Origin: G963675935 sp963803125
Lineage (GTDB): Bacteria; Planctomycetota; Planctomycetia; Pirellulales; Thermoguttaceae
DNA length: 64,000 bases
Direction: 5' to 3'
Assembly (NCBI GenBank): GCA_963803125.1
Contig: CAWDLR010000003.1
Coordinates: 1,922,001-1,986,000 of the forward strand
Shown here: piece after piece, positions 52,650-61,608 of the stretch
How positions within the stretch are numbered: the stretch's first letter is position 1
How the letters are laid out: each line of letters opens with the position of its first letter
Notes under the pieces: generated by a model
Told to the model about the DNA's origin: nothing
Database searches by the model: none
What the model saw: the letters and a program-made list of their open reading frames with translations, nothing else
Position numbers and translations under genes: made by a program

Positions 52650-54170
52650 CTATAGTCCGTACAAAGCCCCCAACGTGGTGGTGAGGTGGTCGATTAATGG
52701 CCGCGGCGAGAGCGGCTGGCCCGTGGCCTGTTTCACCAGTTCCGCCGCCGAGTAGCGGCGACCGTGGCGGTGGACGTTCTCGTGCAGCCACTGCAACAGC
52801 GGGCGAAAATCGCCGCGGGCGAACAATTCGGGCAGATTGCCCAGCTCGGCCTCGGCCTTGGCGAAGAACTGGGCGGCGTAGAGGTTGCCCAACGAGTAGG
52901 TGGGGAAGTAGCCGATCAGCCCGGCACTCCAATGAACATCTTGCAGCACCCCCTGGCGATTGTCCGGCGGCATGATGCCCAGGTATTGCCGATAGCGAGC
53001 GTTCCAGGCCTCGGGCAGGTCGGCCGCCTCAAGCTGCTTATCGAGCAGCTCCCGCTCCAACTCAAAACGAATCAGGATGTGCAGATTGTACGTGGCCTCG
53101 TCGGCCTCGATGCGAACGAGCGACGGGCGAACGTCGTTGACGGCGAAGTGGAACGCATCGAGCGAGACGTCGGCCAGTGCGGCGGGAAAACAGCATTGGG
53201 CCTTCGGATAGAAGTACGCCCAGAACGCCCGGCTGCGACCGACCAGATTCTCCCACATTCGCGATTGCGATTCGTGGATCCCCAGCGAGACGAACTCGCC
53301 CAGCGGCAGGCCGAAATGCTCGCGGGGCAAACCCTGATCGTAGATGCCGTGGCCCGACTCGTGCAAAATGCCGAAAAAGGCGCCGTTGAAGTAGTTTTCG
53401 TCGTATCGGGTAGTGATGCGGCTGTCGTTCGGACCGAGCGTCGAGCAAAACGGATGCGCGGTCACGTCGAGCTGCCCGCGGGTGAAATCGAACCCGATCG
53501 TCGCCGACGCCTCGCGTCCCAACCGCGCTTGGGCGTCGACGGGAAAGCGGCGGTGCAGTATCGAGATGTCGGGGCGGCGGCCGCTCGCTTGGATCTTCGC
53601 CACCAGCGGCACCAACGCCTCGCGAAGCCCTGCCAACACCTTGCCGACGTTGGCCGTCAGCTCCTCCGGCTCGAATTCGTCGAGCAGGGCGTCGTAGGGG
53701 CACTGCGGATACCCAAGCGCCTCGGCCTGCTGCCGCTTCAACTCGATCGTCCGCTCCAGCAGCGGGCGAAACGAGGGAAAATCGTCCTGTTCGCGGGCCT
53801 CTTGCCATGCCTGTTGGCCGAGAATTGCCGTGCGGGCCAACTCCTCGACCAGCGTTTGCGGCAACTTCACCCGCTTGTCACGCTCGCGTTTCAGGCGGCG
53901 AACGACCACCGCCGCGTCATCCTGGGGATCGTTCGGGTTTTTCAGCGTGGCCGCCAACGCATCGAGTTGCTCGCCGAATTGCCGATCGACCCACACCTGG
54001 TGGATCAGGCCCGCCAGCAGCGTCGATTGCTCGGCGCGGTAATCGCCGCCGGCCGGCGGCAGGTGCGTGCGTTCATCCCAGCCGAGCGTCTCGTTGATCG
54101 ACGACAGCATCGCGGTGCGGCGGGCGTGTTGGCAGACATCCGAGTAGAGGCGGGCGGTCTCTTGCGGCAT
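52650..54170 (-). CDS. Metallocarboxypeptidase, M32 (Taq) family
   Basis: A 506-residue zinc carboxypeptidase that removes C-terminal residues from peptides. The active-site HESGH (HExxH) is in FGILHESGHGIYDQG. The second conserved segment is GIHESQSRMWENLVGRS with a third zinc-ligand Glu, and further M32 landmarks are DVRPSLVRIEADEATYNLHI and DVHWSAGLIGYFPTYSLGNL. The start MPQETARLYSDV is set by GGAGGTCGAATC upstream, not by an ATG 33 codons earlier. It is flanked by two copies of the same palindrome pair. The length is as expected. Confidence 0.95.
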   Translation of the reverse strand: MPQETARLYSDVCQHARRTAMLSSINETLGWDERTHLPPAGGDYRAEQSTLLAGLIHQVWVDRQFGEQLDALAATLKNPNDPQDDAAVVVRRLKRERDKRVKLPQTLVEELARTAILGQQAWQEAREQDDFPSFRPLLERTIELKRQQAEALGYPQCPYDALLDEFEPEELTANVGKVLAGLREALVPLVAKIQASGRRPDISILHRRFPVDAQARLGREASATIGFDFTRGQLDVTAHPFCSTLGPNDSRITTRYDENYFNGAFFGILHESGHGIYDQGLPREHFGLPLGEFVSLGIHESQSRMWENLVGRSRAFWAYFYPKAQCCFPAALADVSLDAFHFAVNDVRPSLVRIEADEATYNLHILIRFELERELLDKQLEAADLPEAWNARYRQYLGIMPPDNRQGVLQDVHWSAGLIGYFPTYSLGNLYAAQFFAKAEAELGNLPELFARGDFRPLLQWLHENVHRHGRRYSAAELVKQATGQPLSPRPLIDHLTTTLGALYGL

Positions 54171-54269
54171 GATTCGACCTCCAAATGACACAAACGAGTT
54201 GCCCGATTGTGGCGCGGGGCGAACGAGTTCGCAAGGGGGGCCATCGCCGTTGTGCTTGGCGGATGCCAC

Positions 54270-54343
54270 GTAGGTCCCGCCTGCCGGGCGGGACTTGTGT
54301 TCGTCGCGGAGTCAGAAGTCCCGCCCGGCAGGCGGGACCTACC
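54270..54343. repeat. Inverted pair of GGTCCCGCCTGCCGGGCGGGAC palindromes
   Basis: TAGGTCCCGCCTGCCGGGCG and its inverted partner are about 25 bp apart, in the roughly 300-bp gap after the M32 gene start. Only this family and the next one occupy the gap; no gene was seen. Confidence 0.87.
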
Positions 54344-54360
54344 GGTGGCGGCAGCAAACG

Positions 54361-54418
54361 CGTAGGTTATGCTTCAGCATAACAGTCTGGTTCTTGTTAT
54401 GCTGAAGCATAACCTACG
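54361..54418. repeat. Inverted pair of GTAGGTTATGCTTCAGCATAAC palindromes
   Basis: Second copy of the pair at 52.57 kb, here only 18 bp after the previous repeat family. Confidence 0.88.
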
Positions 54419-54472
54419 GGTTCTGAAACGGCCTCTTGGCGGCCGACGGAACGTCGGCCCAAGCGGCCGGTG

Positions 54473-54739
54473 TCAGTCGAGATCGTGATAGACCCGTTGC
54501 GCTTCACCGCTCATAAAGATGTCGTCGGGCGATTTCTTCGCCGCCGCCGGGACCTGATTGCTGCGGACCTCTCGCGCCGGCAGCGCCAGGTCGTCCCGCC
54601 GCAAGCTGTCCTCGTGCGCAACGTCGCTGCCCCCGAATTGCTTGCAGCCGGAGAAGACCAATGCTGACAGCAAGAACAAGCCCAGCCACCAACGGCCGGC
54701 GTAAGACTTCTTGCCGGAAATGTGAAACCGCAGATTCAT
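54473..54739 (-). CDS. Small predicted lipoprotein
   Basis: An 88-residue protein with a charged start (MNLRFHISGKKSYAGRWWLG), a hydrophobic stretch and lipobox LVFSGC. The mature part is short and hydrophilic (KQFGGSDVAHEDSLRRDDLA; SPDDIFMSGEAQRVYHDLD). No domain was recognised; small lipoproteins of this shape are frequent in planctomycetes. The ATG chosen gives a normal signal peptide length. It is divergent from the NAD-binding gene, so the 205-bp gap between them holds both promoters. Confidence 0.7.
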   Translation of the reverse strand: MNLRFHISGKKSYAGRWWLGLFLLSALVFSGCKQFGGSDVAHEDSLRRDDLALPAREVRSNQVPAAAKKSPDDIFMSGEAQRVYHDLD

Positions 54740-54944
54740 GGCCGTACTCGCCAAGTCGCCCCCGGACGAACAGCGGCGGAGTGTCGCAGAACCTGGCGTG
54801 AATGTCCAGGGCAATTAACACCACAATTGAGCGGTATGATTGTCTTTCATCGGGGGAGAATAGCCGGCGGTCTCTGACTGTTGCCGGCGGTTCTCCTTTA
54901 TGACATTGGGCGTATGATTAACCGTCTTCGCTGGACATTGGGGA

Positions 54945-55892
54945 ATGACCATGAGCAATTCAGAGACGCACGTCGTCACCGGGGCCTATGGCTACGCGGG
55001 GCGGCAGATCGCCCGGCGGCTGCTCGATCGGGGATGCTCCGTGCGGACGCTAACCGGCTCGCCGGAGCGGCCCAGCCCGTTCGGCGCGGCCGTGCCGGCG
55101 GCGGCGTTCAATTTCGACCAACCGCAAAAACTCGCCGAGTCGCTCCGCGGGGCCGCCACGCTCTACAACACTTATTGGGTACGGTTCAATCGTCGCCACT
55201 TCGCGTTTGCCGACGCGGTCCGCAACAGCCGCCTGCTTTTCGATGCCGCCCGGCAGGCCGGGGTCGAGCGGATCGTTCACATAAGCGTCACCAACCCGTC
55301 GCTCGATTCGCCCTTCGAGTATTTCCGCGGCAAGGCGGAGGTGGAAGAGGCGTTGCGCGGCTCGGGCGTCTCGTACGCCATTCTGCGGCCGGCGGTCCTA
55401 TTCGGCCAACAGGACATTCTCATCAACAACATCGCCTGGATGCTGCGGCACTTGCCCGCGGTCGGCATTTTTGGAAAAGGCAACTACCGCCTGCAACCGA
55501 TCCACGTCGGCGACCTGGCCGATCTGGCCGTCGAGCAGGGATTCCGGCGGGAGAACGTAGTCATCAACGCCATTGGGCCGGAGACGTTCACCTATCGCGG
55601 CCTGGTCGAGCAACTCCGCCAAATCATCGGCCGCTGGCGTCCGATCGTCTCCGTTCCCCCTTGGGTCGGCTACTTGGCGAGCCTCGCGTTGGGCCTGCTC
55701 GTCCGCGACGTAGTCGTCACCCGCGACAAGATCGCCGGGTTGATGAACAATCTGCTCTACGTCGATTCGCCGCCGACCGGCACGACGAAGTTGACCGCCT
55801 GGGCCACGGAAAACGCCGCGAGCCTCGGCCGGCATTACGCCAGCGAGTTGGCGCGACGGTCAGCGAATCCGTGGACGCCCTCTGCGACGTGA
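54945..55892 (+). CDS. NAD(P)-binding protein, NmrA/NDUFA9-like atypical SDR
   Basis: A 315-residue extended/atypical short-chain dehydrogenase-fold protein. The Rossmann motif is TGAYGYAGRQIARRLLDRG (GxxGxxG), then VERIVHISVTNPS and ILRPAVLFGQQDILINNIAW, matching NmrA/NDUFA9-type proteins that bind NAD(P) and often act as sensors or in quinone and lipid metabolism rather than as classic dehydrogenases. The Tyr of YxxxK is shifted (EYFRGKAEVE holds YxxxK). The C-terminus overlaps the convergent LRR gene by 33 bp. Confidence 0.85.
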   Translation: MTMSNSETHVVTGAYGYAGRQIARRLLDRGCSVRTLTGSPERPSPFGAAVPAAAFNFDQPQKLAESLRGAATLYNTYWVRFNRRHFAFADAVRNSRLLFDAARQAGVERIVHISVTNPSLDSPFEYFRGKAEVEEALRGSGVSYAILRPAVLFGQQDILINNIAWMLRHLPAVGIFGKGNYRLQPIHVGDLADLAVEQGFRRENVVINAIGPETFTYRGLVEQLRQIIGRWRPIVSVPPWVGYLASLALGLLVRDVVVTRDKIAGLMNNLLYVDSPPTGTTKLTAWATENAASLGRHYASELARRSANPWTPSAT

Positions 55893-57063
55893 CCGGCTTA
55901 TGACGCAATGGGGCATGGCTTCATTCAGTTGCTTTGCCCCCTGGTCTGTGATCGCGGTTCCGCTGATGACGAGGCAACGGAGCCCGCGGAGCCCCCTCAA
56001 GTCATCAATGGCGGCATCAGTAAGCGCCGTCCCGCTCACGTCTAGAAATCCAAGTTCGTGTAATGGGTGAAGATGGCGCAGACCGCGGTCGGTGATCCGC
56101 GTTCCGGTAAGATTGAGGCTACCGAGGTGGGCGCATTTTTGGAGATGAGCGAGCCCGGCGTCGGTGATCTTCGTGCCGTCGAGCCTCAGCGACCTGAGGA
56201 GTGGCAGGGATTCAACGTACTTGAGTCCGGCGTCGGTGACTCTGGTGTTGCTTATAGCAAGGCTTTCCAACTGCGGCCAGCATATGATGTTTGCCATTCC
56301 GACATCGGTGACGTGTGTATGTGGAACGCCCAGTTCCTCGAGGTGTGCCAGTCTTCGGAGTTGAAGCAACCCGGCATCGCCTATCTTCGTTTCCGACAGG
56401 TCCAGGCACTCGATGAGGCAAGCGCTTCCAACATTCGCCATTCCTCCGTCAGTCACTCTCGTGCGGCTCAGGTTCAGCCCCTTCAGGTTGGTAAGCCGTG
56501 GGAGGTTCACCGTGGCGGCGTCGGTGACGGCGGGGCCACTGAGATCCAGCCATTGGATTTCGCTCAGCCCGCCCAGCCGTGCCGCCGCGGCATCGCTATC
56601 AGCGTCTACTGCGAACACATTGCAGAAGAAGTCCTCTGAAAACAGCGTCTGGAGCCATTCCGGTGCGCCTGGCTGATAGCCCGACAAGTCGTAGTATCGC
56701 GCATGGCCACCTGCCGCCATCAGGGTTGCGACTGCTACTCTTTGCCGTGCGGCCCACTGCCATTCGGTCGCAAGCCAACTGCACGCGACGGCGACGGCAA
56801 CAACAAGGAGTAACAGCGAGCGAAGACTGTACTGAAACCGGCGGCGAAAGACCGCGCTCAGCGGCGAACCAGGCTGCCAACAACCCGATCGTGACGCCGA
56901 CTACCGCGACGTTGATCAGCACGGTCCAGCCCTTGTGCCGGTTGAACGGAAACCAGCGGCCCCATTGCGAGAGGAGCAGAGAAACCTCGACCGCCATCAC
57001 GCCGAGGATCAGGCGGTCCGGCGTCGGGCGGAACCAATGGAATCTGGACTTGGCAACGTCCAT
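55860..57063 (-). CDS. Planctomycete LRR protein with FQYSLRSLL membrane N-terminus, one frameshift
   Basis: The first frame (start MDVAKSRFHWFRPTPDRLIL) gives two membrane segments (LILGVMAVEVSLLL; WTVLINVAVVGVTIGLLAAW). Near 56850-56860 one base is missing, and the next frame continues RRRFQYSLRSLLLLVVAVAV, the lineage-typical motif. About seven leucine-rich repeats of the TVTDAGL kind follow (LDLSGPAVTDAATV; LNLSRTRVTDGGMANVG; LRLDGTKITDAGLAHLQ). As I remember them, planctomycete homologues carry both parts in one chain, so this is a single gene. It is probably membrane-anchored with a ligand-binding LRR domain; the ligand is unknown. Confidence 0.8.
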
Positions 57064-57140
57064 ACCGATCAGTATAGCGAAATCGCCGCCAGCGGGGAAA
57101 TGGAGAGCGGATTGCTGTGCGGCAAGGTTTAATGGTAATG

Positions 57141-57194
57141 TATCCCGCACACGCCGTGTGCGGGAATTTCGGCACATGGCGTTTGCCGGATACG
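57141..57194. repeat. Pair of CCGCACACGCCGTGTGCGG palindromes
   Basis: A perfect palindrome (CCGCACACGCCGTGTGCGGG) and a diverged second unit (GGCACATGGCGTTTGCCGG). Same family as the pair at 0.93 kb. Confidence 0.8.
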
Positions 57195-57224
57195 AATAGT
57201 AGTGGGCCATATCGGAATACGTGC

Positions 57225-57430
57225 CTTTTCACTAGCCCAGGCGTTTACACCTGTGGAGAAAGGCCTCCCTTCTGTTTCTTTTTTGTTGGGCCCCATTCAT
57301 GGGGCGAGACGTTTGGCGGCAGCGTTTCTCCTCAACGCTCCCGCGCCCCATGAATGGGGCTGATGGACAAAAGGGGGTAACGGTAGATGGCGCCCCGTCC
57401 CACAGGCGTAAACGCCTGGGCTAGTGAAAA
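57225..57430. repeat. Nested palindromes: outer CCCAGGCGTTTAC pair, inner CCCATTCATGGGG pair
   Basis: The outer arms match those at 4.6-4.8 kb, but the inner pair is GCCCCATTCATGGGGC instead of GCCCCTTTAGGGGC. It fills most of the 470-bp gap between the LRR and TMTC-like genes; no gene was seen. Confidence 0.85.
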
Positions 57431-57536
57431 GGAGCGTTGGCGGCGTAACGCGGACTGGACTCAAACCGGCCTTAACTTGAAAACGCCGGTGAAAACAGAA
57501 TAATGAATACTTGGTCCGCAAACGCCGGATGGCCGC

Positions 57537-59519
57537 ATGAACAGAAGACGAAAGGAGAATCGATCGCGGGAAAGTCGCGCTGTCGATCGGCCCGAGAATC
57601 GGACAATGGCCGAGGAGCCGGCGGGCGGCAATGGAGCGGCGCGCGGGCGATGGCTGGCGGCGGGCGTTTGTGCCTTGCTGGTGCTGGCGGTGGCCGCCGT
57701 CTTCGGGCAGACGCTGGGCCATGACTTCGTCAACTACGACGACAACGAATATGTCTACTCCAATCCACACATCACCCGCGACCCGCCGGCACAGGGACTC
57801 GTTTGGGCATTGACGGCCACGGATGTCAGCAATTGGCATCCGCTTACTTGGGCGACGCACATCCTCGACTATCAGCTTTACGGGCGGCACGCCGGCGGAC
57901 ACCATCTCACCAACCTGCTGCTTCACGCCGCCACCACCGTCTTGCTCTTCCTGGTCCTATGGCGCATGACCGACGGCCTTTGGCCCAGCGCCTTGGTGGC
58001 GGCAGTCTTCGGCGTGCATCCGCTGCACGTCGAATCGGTGGCCTGGGTGGCGGAACGAAAAGACGTGCTCAGCGGGCTCTGTTTTGTGCTCGTGCTTTGG
58101 GCATACGCGCGGTACGTCGAGCGGCCCGCGTCTTGGGGACGGTACGCGGCACTGATTGGACTGTTCGCGCTCGGGCTGACGGCCAAGCCGATGCTGGTGA
58201 CCGTCCCCTTTGTGCTGCTTTTGCTCGACTATTGGCCGCTGGGGCGAATTCCTCGGCGGAGTGGGGCAGACATTCCTGTCTGCCGGGAAGAGCGTGACAA
58301 CCCTGGCAGACAGGAATGTCTGCCCCACCGGCCACGGCTGTGGCGGCTGGTCAGCGAGAAGATCCCGCTGCTCTTGCTGGCGTGCGCCTCTTGCGTGGTG
58401 ACGTTCGTGGCTCAGGCGGCAGCCATGCAGCCGCTGGAGCTCACGCCGTTGCCCTGGCGGATTGCCAATGCGCTGGTGGCGTACGCCGCTTATCTGCGGC
58501 AATCGTTTTGGCCGACAGGTCTGGCGGTGCTCTATCCGCATCCGGGCGATAGTCTGCCGCTATGGCAAGCGGCGGTCGCCGCGCTGCTGCTGTTGACCAT
58601 TTCGGCGGTGGCGGTCGTGTGGAGACGGAAACGCCCTTACCTGTTGGTCGGCTGGCTTTGGTATCTGGGGATGCTGGTGCCGGTGATTGGGTTGGTCCAG
58701 GTCGGCGGGCAGGCGATGGCCGACCGCTACATGTACTTGCCGCAGATCGGGCTGTGCATTGCCGCGGCGTGGGGCGTGGCGGAGTTGGCCGGCGTTTGGG
58801 GGCGGCGTTGGCTGCCGCTTGCGGCGGCGGCGGTCGTCGTGATCTTGGCTGGCGTCGCCTGGCGTCAGACGGGCTATTGGCACGACAGCGTGGCGCTGTG
58901 GAAACAAACACTCCGCTGTACTTCCGACAACGCGGTGGCGCAGCACAACCTCGGGCAAGCGCTGGCCGACCGCGGAGATGCCGGAGACCTCGACGAGGCC
59001 ATTAGGCACTTCAGCGCGGCCGTGGGAATCATCCACGACTATGCAGACGCCCATTTCGGTTTGGGCATCGCCCTGGAGAAGCGCGGCCGGCTCGACGAGG
59101 CGATCAACGAGTATCAAGTGGCGGTGGAGATCAAGCCCGATTTCGTGCGGGCGCAGAACAATCTGGGCGTGGCCCTGGCCAAACGCGGACGGTTCGACGA
59201 GGCGATCGCCCATTACCGCAGAGCGCTGGAAAGCGATTCCGCTAACGCCGAGGTCCACAGCGATCTGGCGGCGGCCTTGATCAAGAACGGGCAAACCGCC
59301 GAGGCCATGCGCCATTTTGCCGAGGCAATCAGGCTGAAGCCCCAGTTCGCGCAGGGACATTTTAACTTCGGCCTCGCCTTGGCCAGGACCGGGCAGACCG
59401 ACGCCGCCATCGAACAATTTCAGCAGGCGCTGCGGATCAAGCCCGACTACGCCGCGGCCCGGCAGATGCTCGGCATGATGCAGAACGAGCGGGAGAAACG
59501 CTCGAAAGCCGGAGAATAG
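57537..59519 (+). CDS. TMTC-like membrane TPR protein with in-frame palindrome insertion
   Basis: A 660-residue membrane protein of the TMTC/O-mannosyltransferase-like group. The first loop GHDFVNYDDNEYVYSNPHIT with the Asp-Asp motif is followed by roughly ten helices (LTWATHILDYQLYGRHAGGH; SVAWVAERKDVLSGLCFVL). C-terminal TPRs come from about residue 450 (AQHNLGQALADRGDAGDLDE; AQNNLGVALAKRGRFDEAIA; HFNFGLALARTGQTDAAIEQ). It probably transfers sugars from a lipid carrier to exported proteins, by family analogy. Between helices, the inserted repeat codes for SGADIPVCREE...GRQECLPHRP in frame. An ATG at 57606 is an alternative start. It is a close paralogue of the gene at 45.3 kb. Confidence 0.85.
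   Translation: MNRRRKENRSRESRAVDRPENRTMAEEPAGGNGAARGRWLAAGVCALLVLAVAAVFGQTLGHDFVNYDDNEYVYSNPHITRDPPAQGLVWALTATDVSNWHPLTWATHILDYQLYGRHAGGHHLTNLLLHAATTVLLFLVLWRMTDGLWPSALVAAVFGVHPLHVESVAWVAERKDVLSGLCFVLVLWAYARYVERPASWGRYAALIGLFALGLTAKPMLVTVPFVLLLLDYWPLGRIPRRSGADIPVCREERDNPGRQECLPHRPRLWRLVSEKIPLLLLACASCVVTFVAQAAAMQPLELTPLPWRIANALVAYAAYLRQSFWPTGLAVLYPHPGDSLPLWQAAVAALLLLTISAVAVVWRRKRPYLLVGWLWYLGMLVPVIGLVQVGGQAMADRYMYLPQIGLCIAAAWGVAELAGVWGRRWLPLAAAAVVVILAGVAWRQTGYWHDSVALWKQTLRCTSDNAVAQHNLGQALADRGDAGDLDEAIRHFSAAVGIIHDYADAHFGLGIALEKRGRLDEAINEYQVAVEIKPDFVRAQNNLGVALAKRGRFDEAIAHYRRALESDSANAEVHSDLAAALIKNGQTAEAMRHFAEAIRLKPQFAQGHFNFGLALARTGQTDAAIEQFQQALRIKPDYAAARQMLGMMQNEREKRSKAGE
58260..58329. repeat. GGCAGACATTCCTGTCTGCC palindrome pair inside the second TMTC-like gene
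   Basis: A perfect inverted pair separated by about 20 bp, in the same loop and frame position as in the 45.3-kb paralogue, which is one base shorter here. Confidence 0.9.
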
Positions 59520-59580
59520 CGAGGGTGACGCGCCACGCAGACGCGAAGGACACGGAGAAAACAGGCGGAAATGAGTAGAA

Positions 59581-59692
59581 GCCACGGATGAGCGCAGATG
59601 AACACAGATCGACGGAGGTGAACACAGACAGCCGGGCGAGCGGCAGGAATGTCATTGCCGATATCCGTGTTCATCTGTGTTTATCTGTGGCT
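59581..59692. repeat. ATGAACACAGAT / ATCTGTGTTCAT inverted repeat
   Basis: GATGAACACAGATCGACGG arms and the reverse set GTGTTCATCTGTGTTTATCT lie 50 bp apart, in the 196-bp gap before the DUF2961 gene. They form a long potential hairpin. Confidence 0.75.
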
Positions 59693-59715
59693 AACTTGTT
59701 GACGAGGGCTCGATC

Positions 59716-61374
59716 ATGCACTGTCAAAGAAAATCTCGGGTGACGCTGGCGATTGCGCTGCTGACGGCGCTCGCGGTTTCGATGGCCTGCGAGCCGCTCC
59801 GCGGGCAGGCCCTGCTGCGCGAACTGGGCAAGCCGATCGAAGGGCGAAGCATGAGGGCCAGCTCGACCTTTCGCCGCGGGGCCGACGGCAAGTACGACCC
59901 CAAGGCCGGCCCGCTGGGCGACAAGACCGAGGACAGCAACGAGGATTGCTTCTGGGTGCAGCCCGGCAAAACGCAGGTCGTGCTCGACGCCAAGGGACCG
60001 GGGGCGATCACCCACATCTGGTTCACCTTCTTTCCGCCCGAGCCGCAGGAATGGGCGCCGCAGGGCTCGGCGACCAACCAGGAGATGCTGCTGCGGATTT
60101 ATTGGGACGACCGCAAGCGTCCGGCGGTCGAGGCGCCGATGGGCGATTTCTTCTGCAACGCCTTCGGCAAACGCTACGAAGTGGCCAGTATGCCGGTGGT
60201 CGTCGGGCCGACCGGCTCGTACAACTGCTTCTGGTACATGCCGTTTCGCAAGGCCGCGCGGATCGAAGTCGTCAACCAGGGAACCAAGCCGATCAACCTG
60301 CTCTATTTCAACATCGACTGGATCAAGAAGGAGACGATGCCGGCGGACACGCCTTATTTCTATGCCCAGTACCGCCAGGAATACCCGCTGGAAAACGGCA
60401 AGGACTACGTGATCCTCGACACGCGAGGCAAGGGGCACTACGTCGGCACCGTGCTCTCAGTGCGAACGCGTAGCCCGAACTGGTTCGGCGAAGGGGACGA
60501 GAAGATCTACATTGACGGCGAAAAAAAGCCATCGATCTGGGGTACCGGCACCGAGGACTATTTCCTGCAAGCCTGGGGGCTGAACAAGACCTGCACGCCC
60601 TTCTTCGGCACGCCGTACTATGATCAGTACTATCGGCTGATTGGCAGCCACATCTGCTGCTACCGCTGGCACCTGGCCGATCCGATCGTTTTTCAGAAGG
60701 GAATCAAGGTCACCTTCGAGCACTACGGCTGGACGTCGGTCGACAAGAATCCCGATCACAAGTTGATCAACTGGAACGAGCGGGAGGACGATTTTTCCAG
60801 CGTTGCGTATTGGTATCAGACGGGCGAACCGACGTTTGCCGCCCGGGCGCCGGCGGCGGCCCAACGGCGGCTGCCGAGCATCGAGCGGGTCACGGTCAAC
60901 GCCAAGGATTTCGCCGCCGCGAAACACCACGGCCGTGGCCAGGCGGGCCCGCAGGAACTGCCGAAGTTGTACGACCAGCCGCAGTTGTTCTTCCGTCCCG
61001 AGCGGGCGGAGGAGGGATGGATCGAGATTCCGCTCGAGGTGAAGCGCAAGGAGCCGCTACGGTTGTTGCTTGTCGCCACCTGTGCCCCGGATTTCGGCCG
61101 ATACCAGGCGATTCTCGACGGCGTGCCGGTGGGCGAGCCGATGGATTTCTACGCCGCCGACGTGACAAGCAAGGAGTTCCCGCTGTTGGATCTCTGGCCG
61201 GAAGCCGGCAAACACGTGCTACGGCTGGAGAACCGCGGGAAGAACCGGCTTTCGCAAGGCATATCGCTCGGGCTGGAATCAGTCCGGCTGCGCGAGCGTC
61301 GCCCGCGGGTAGAAAAATACGGCTTCGACAGAGACAAGGACTGGCGGCAGAATCCAAAGCTGCTCTACAGATAG
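59716..61374 (+). CDS. Secreted DUF2961 / GH172-family protein
   Basis: A 552-residue exported protein. The signal peptide is followed by the DUF2961 core: ASSTFRRGADGKYDPKAG, ITHIWFTFFPPE, NEDCFWVQPG, and the strand pair SYNCFWYMPFRKAARIEVVN. The highly conserved block IWGTGTEDYFLQAWGLN and SHICCYRWHLADPIVFQKG completes it. The family was re-classed as GH172 glycoside hydrolases, trimers acting on fructan- or arabinan-type sugars through two conserved Glu. The acidic E in TGTEDYF fits one. A C-terminal beta-sandwich (about 415-530) follows. It probably works with other polysaccharide enzymes; the substrate is unknown. Confidence 0.88.
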   Translation: MHCQRKSRVTLAIALLTALAVSMACEPLRGQALLRELGKPIEGRSMRASSTFRRGADGKYDPKAGPLGDKTEDSNEDCFWVQPGKTQVVLDAKGPGAITHIWFTFFPPEPQEWAPQGSATNQEMLLRIYWDDRKRPAVEAPMGDFFCNAFGKRYEVASMPVVVGPTGSYNCFWYMPFRKAARIEVVNQGTKPINLLYFNIDWIKKETMPADTPYFYAQYRQEYPLENGKDYVILDTRGKGHYVGTVLSVRTRSPNWFGEGDEKIYIDGEKKPSIWGTGTEDYFLQAWGLNKTCTPFFGTPYYDQYYRLIGSHICCYRWHLADPIVFQKGIKVTFEHYGWTSVDKNPDHKLINWNEREDDFSSVAYWYQTGEPTFAARAPAAAQRRLPSIERVTVNAKDFAAAKHHGRGQAGPQELPKLYDQPQLFFRPERAEEGWIEIPLEVKRKEPLRLLLVATCAPDFGRYQAILDGVPVGEPMDFYAADVTSKEFPLLDLWPEAGKHVLRLENRGKNRLSQGISLGLESVRLRERRPRVEKYGFDRDKDWRQNPKLLYR

Positions 61375-61608
61375 CCGCACCCCGCCAGGGCGCTTGTGCT
61401 CTTCCGCGAGTTGATACATCATTGCGCCACTAATGATAAAGCGCAGTATTTCGATAAAGCTACTGGTCATGCTGTTCCGAATTGACTAACGGAAAGGGAT
61501 CCGTGGCATTCACAGCGTGGATCGATTCGCTTGGACACAGGATTCGTCCGCGCTGCAGATGATGCGGGTGGTGATGTTTCATTGACAATCGCTTGAAAGG
61601 CCGGGACG

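Noticed and set aside
52764..54188. Plus-strand 474-residue frame across the M32 gene
   Set aside because: It is antisense to a carboxypeptidase with intact catalytic motifs; the composition is that of a codon-bias shadow.
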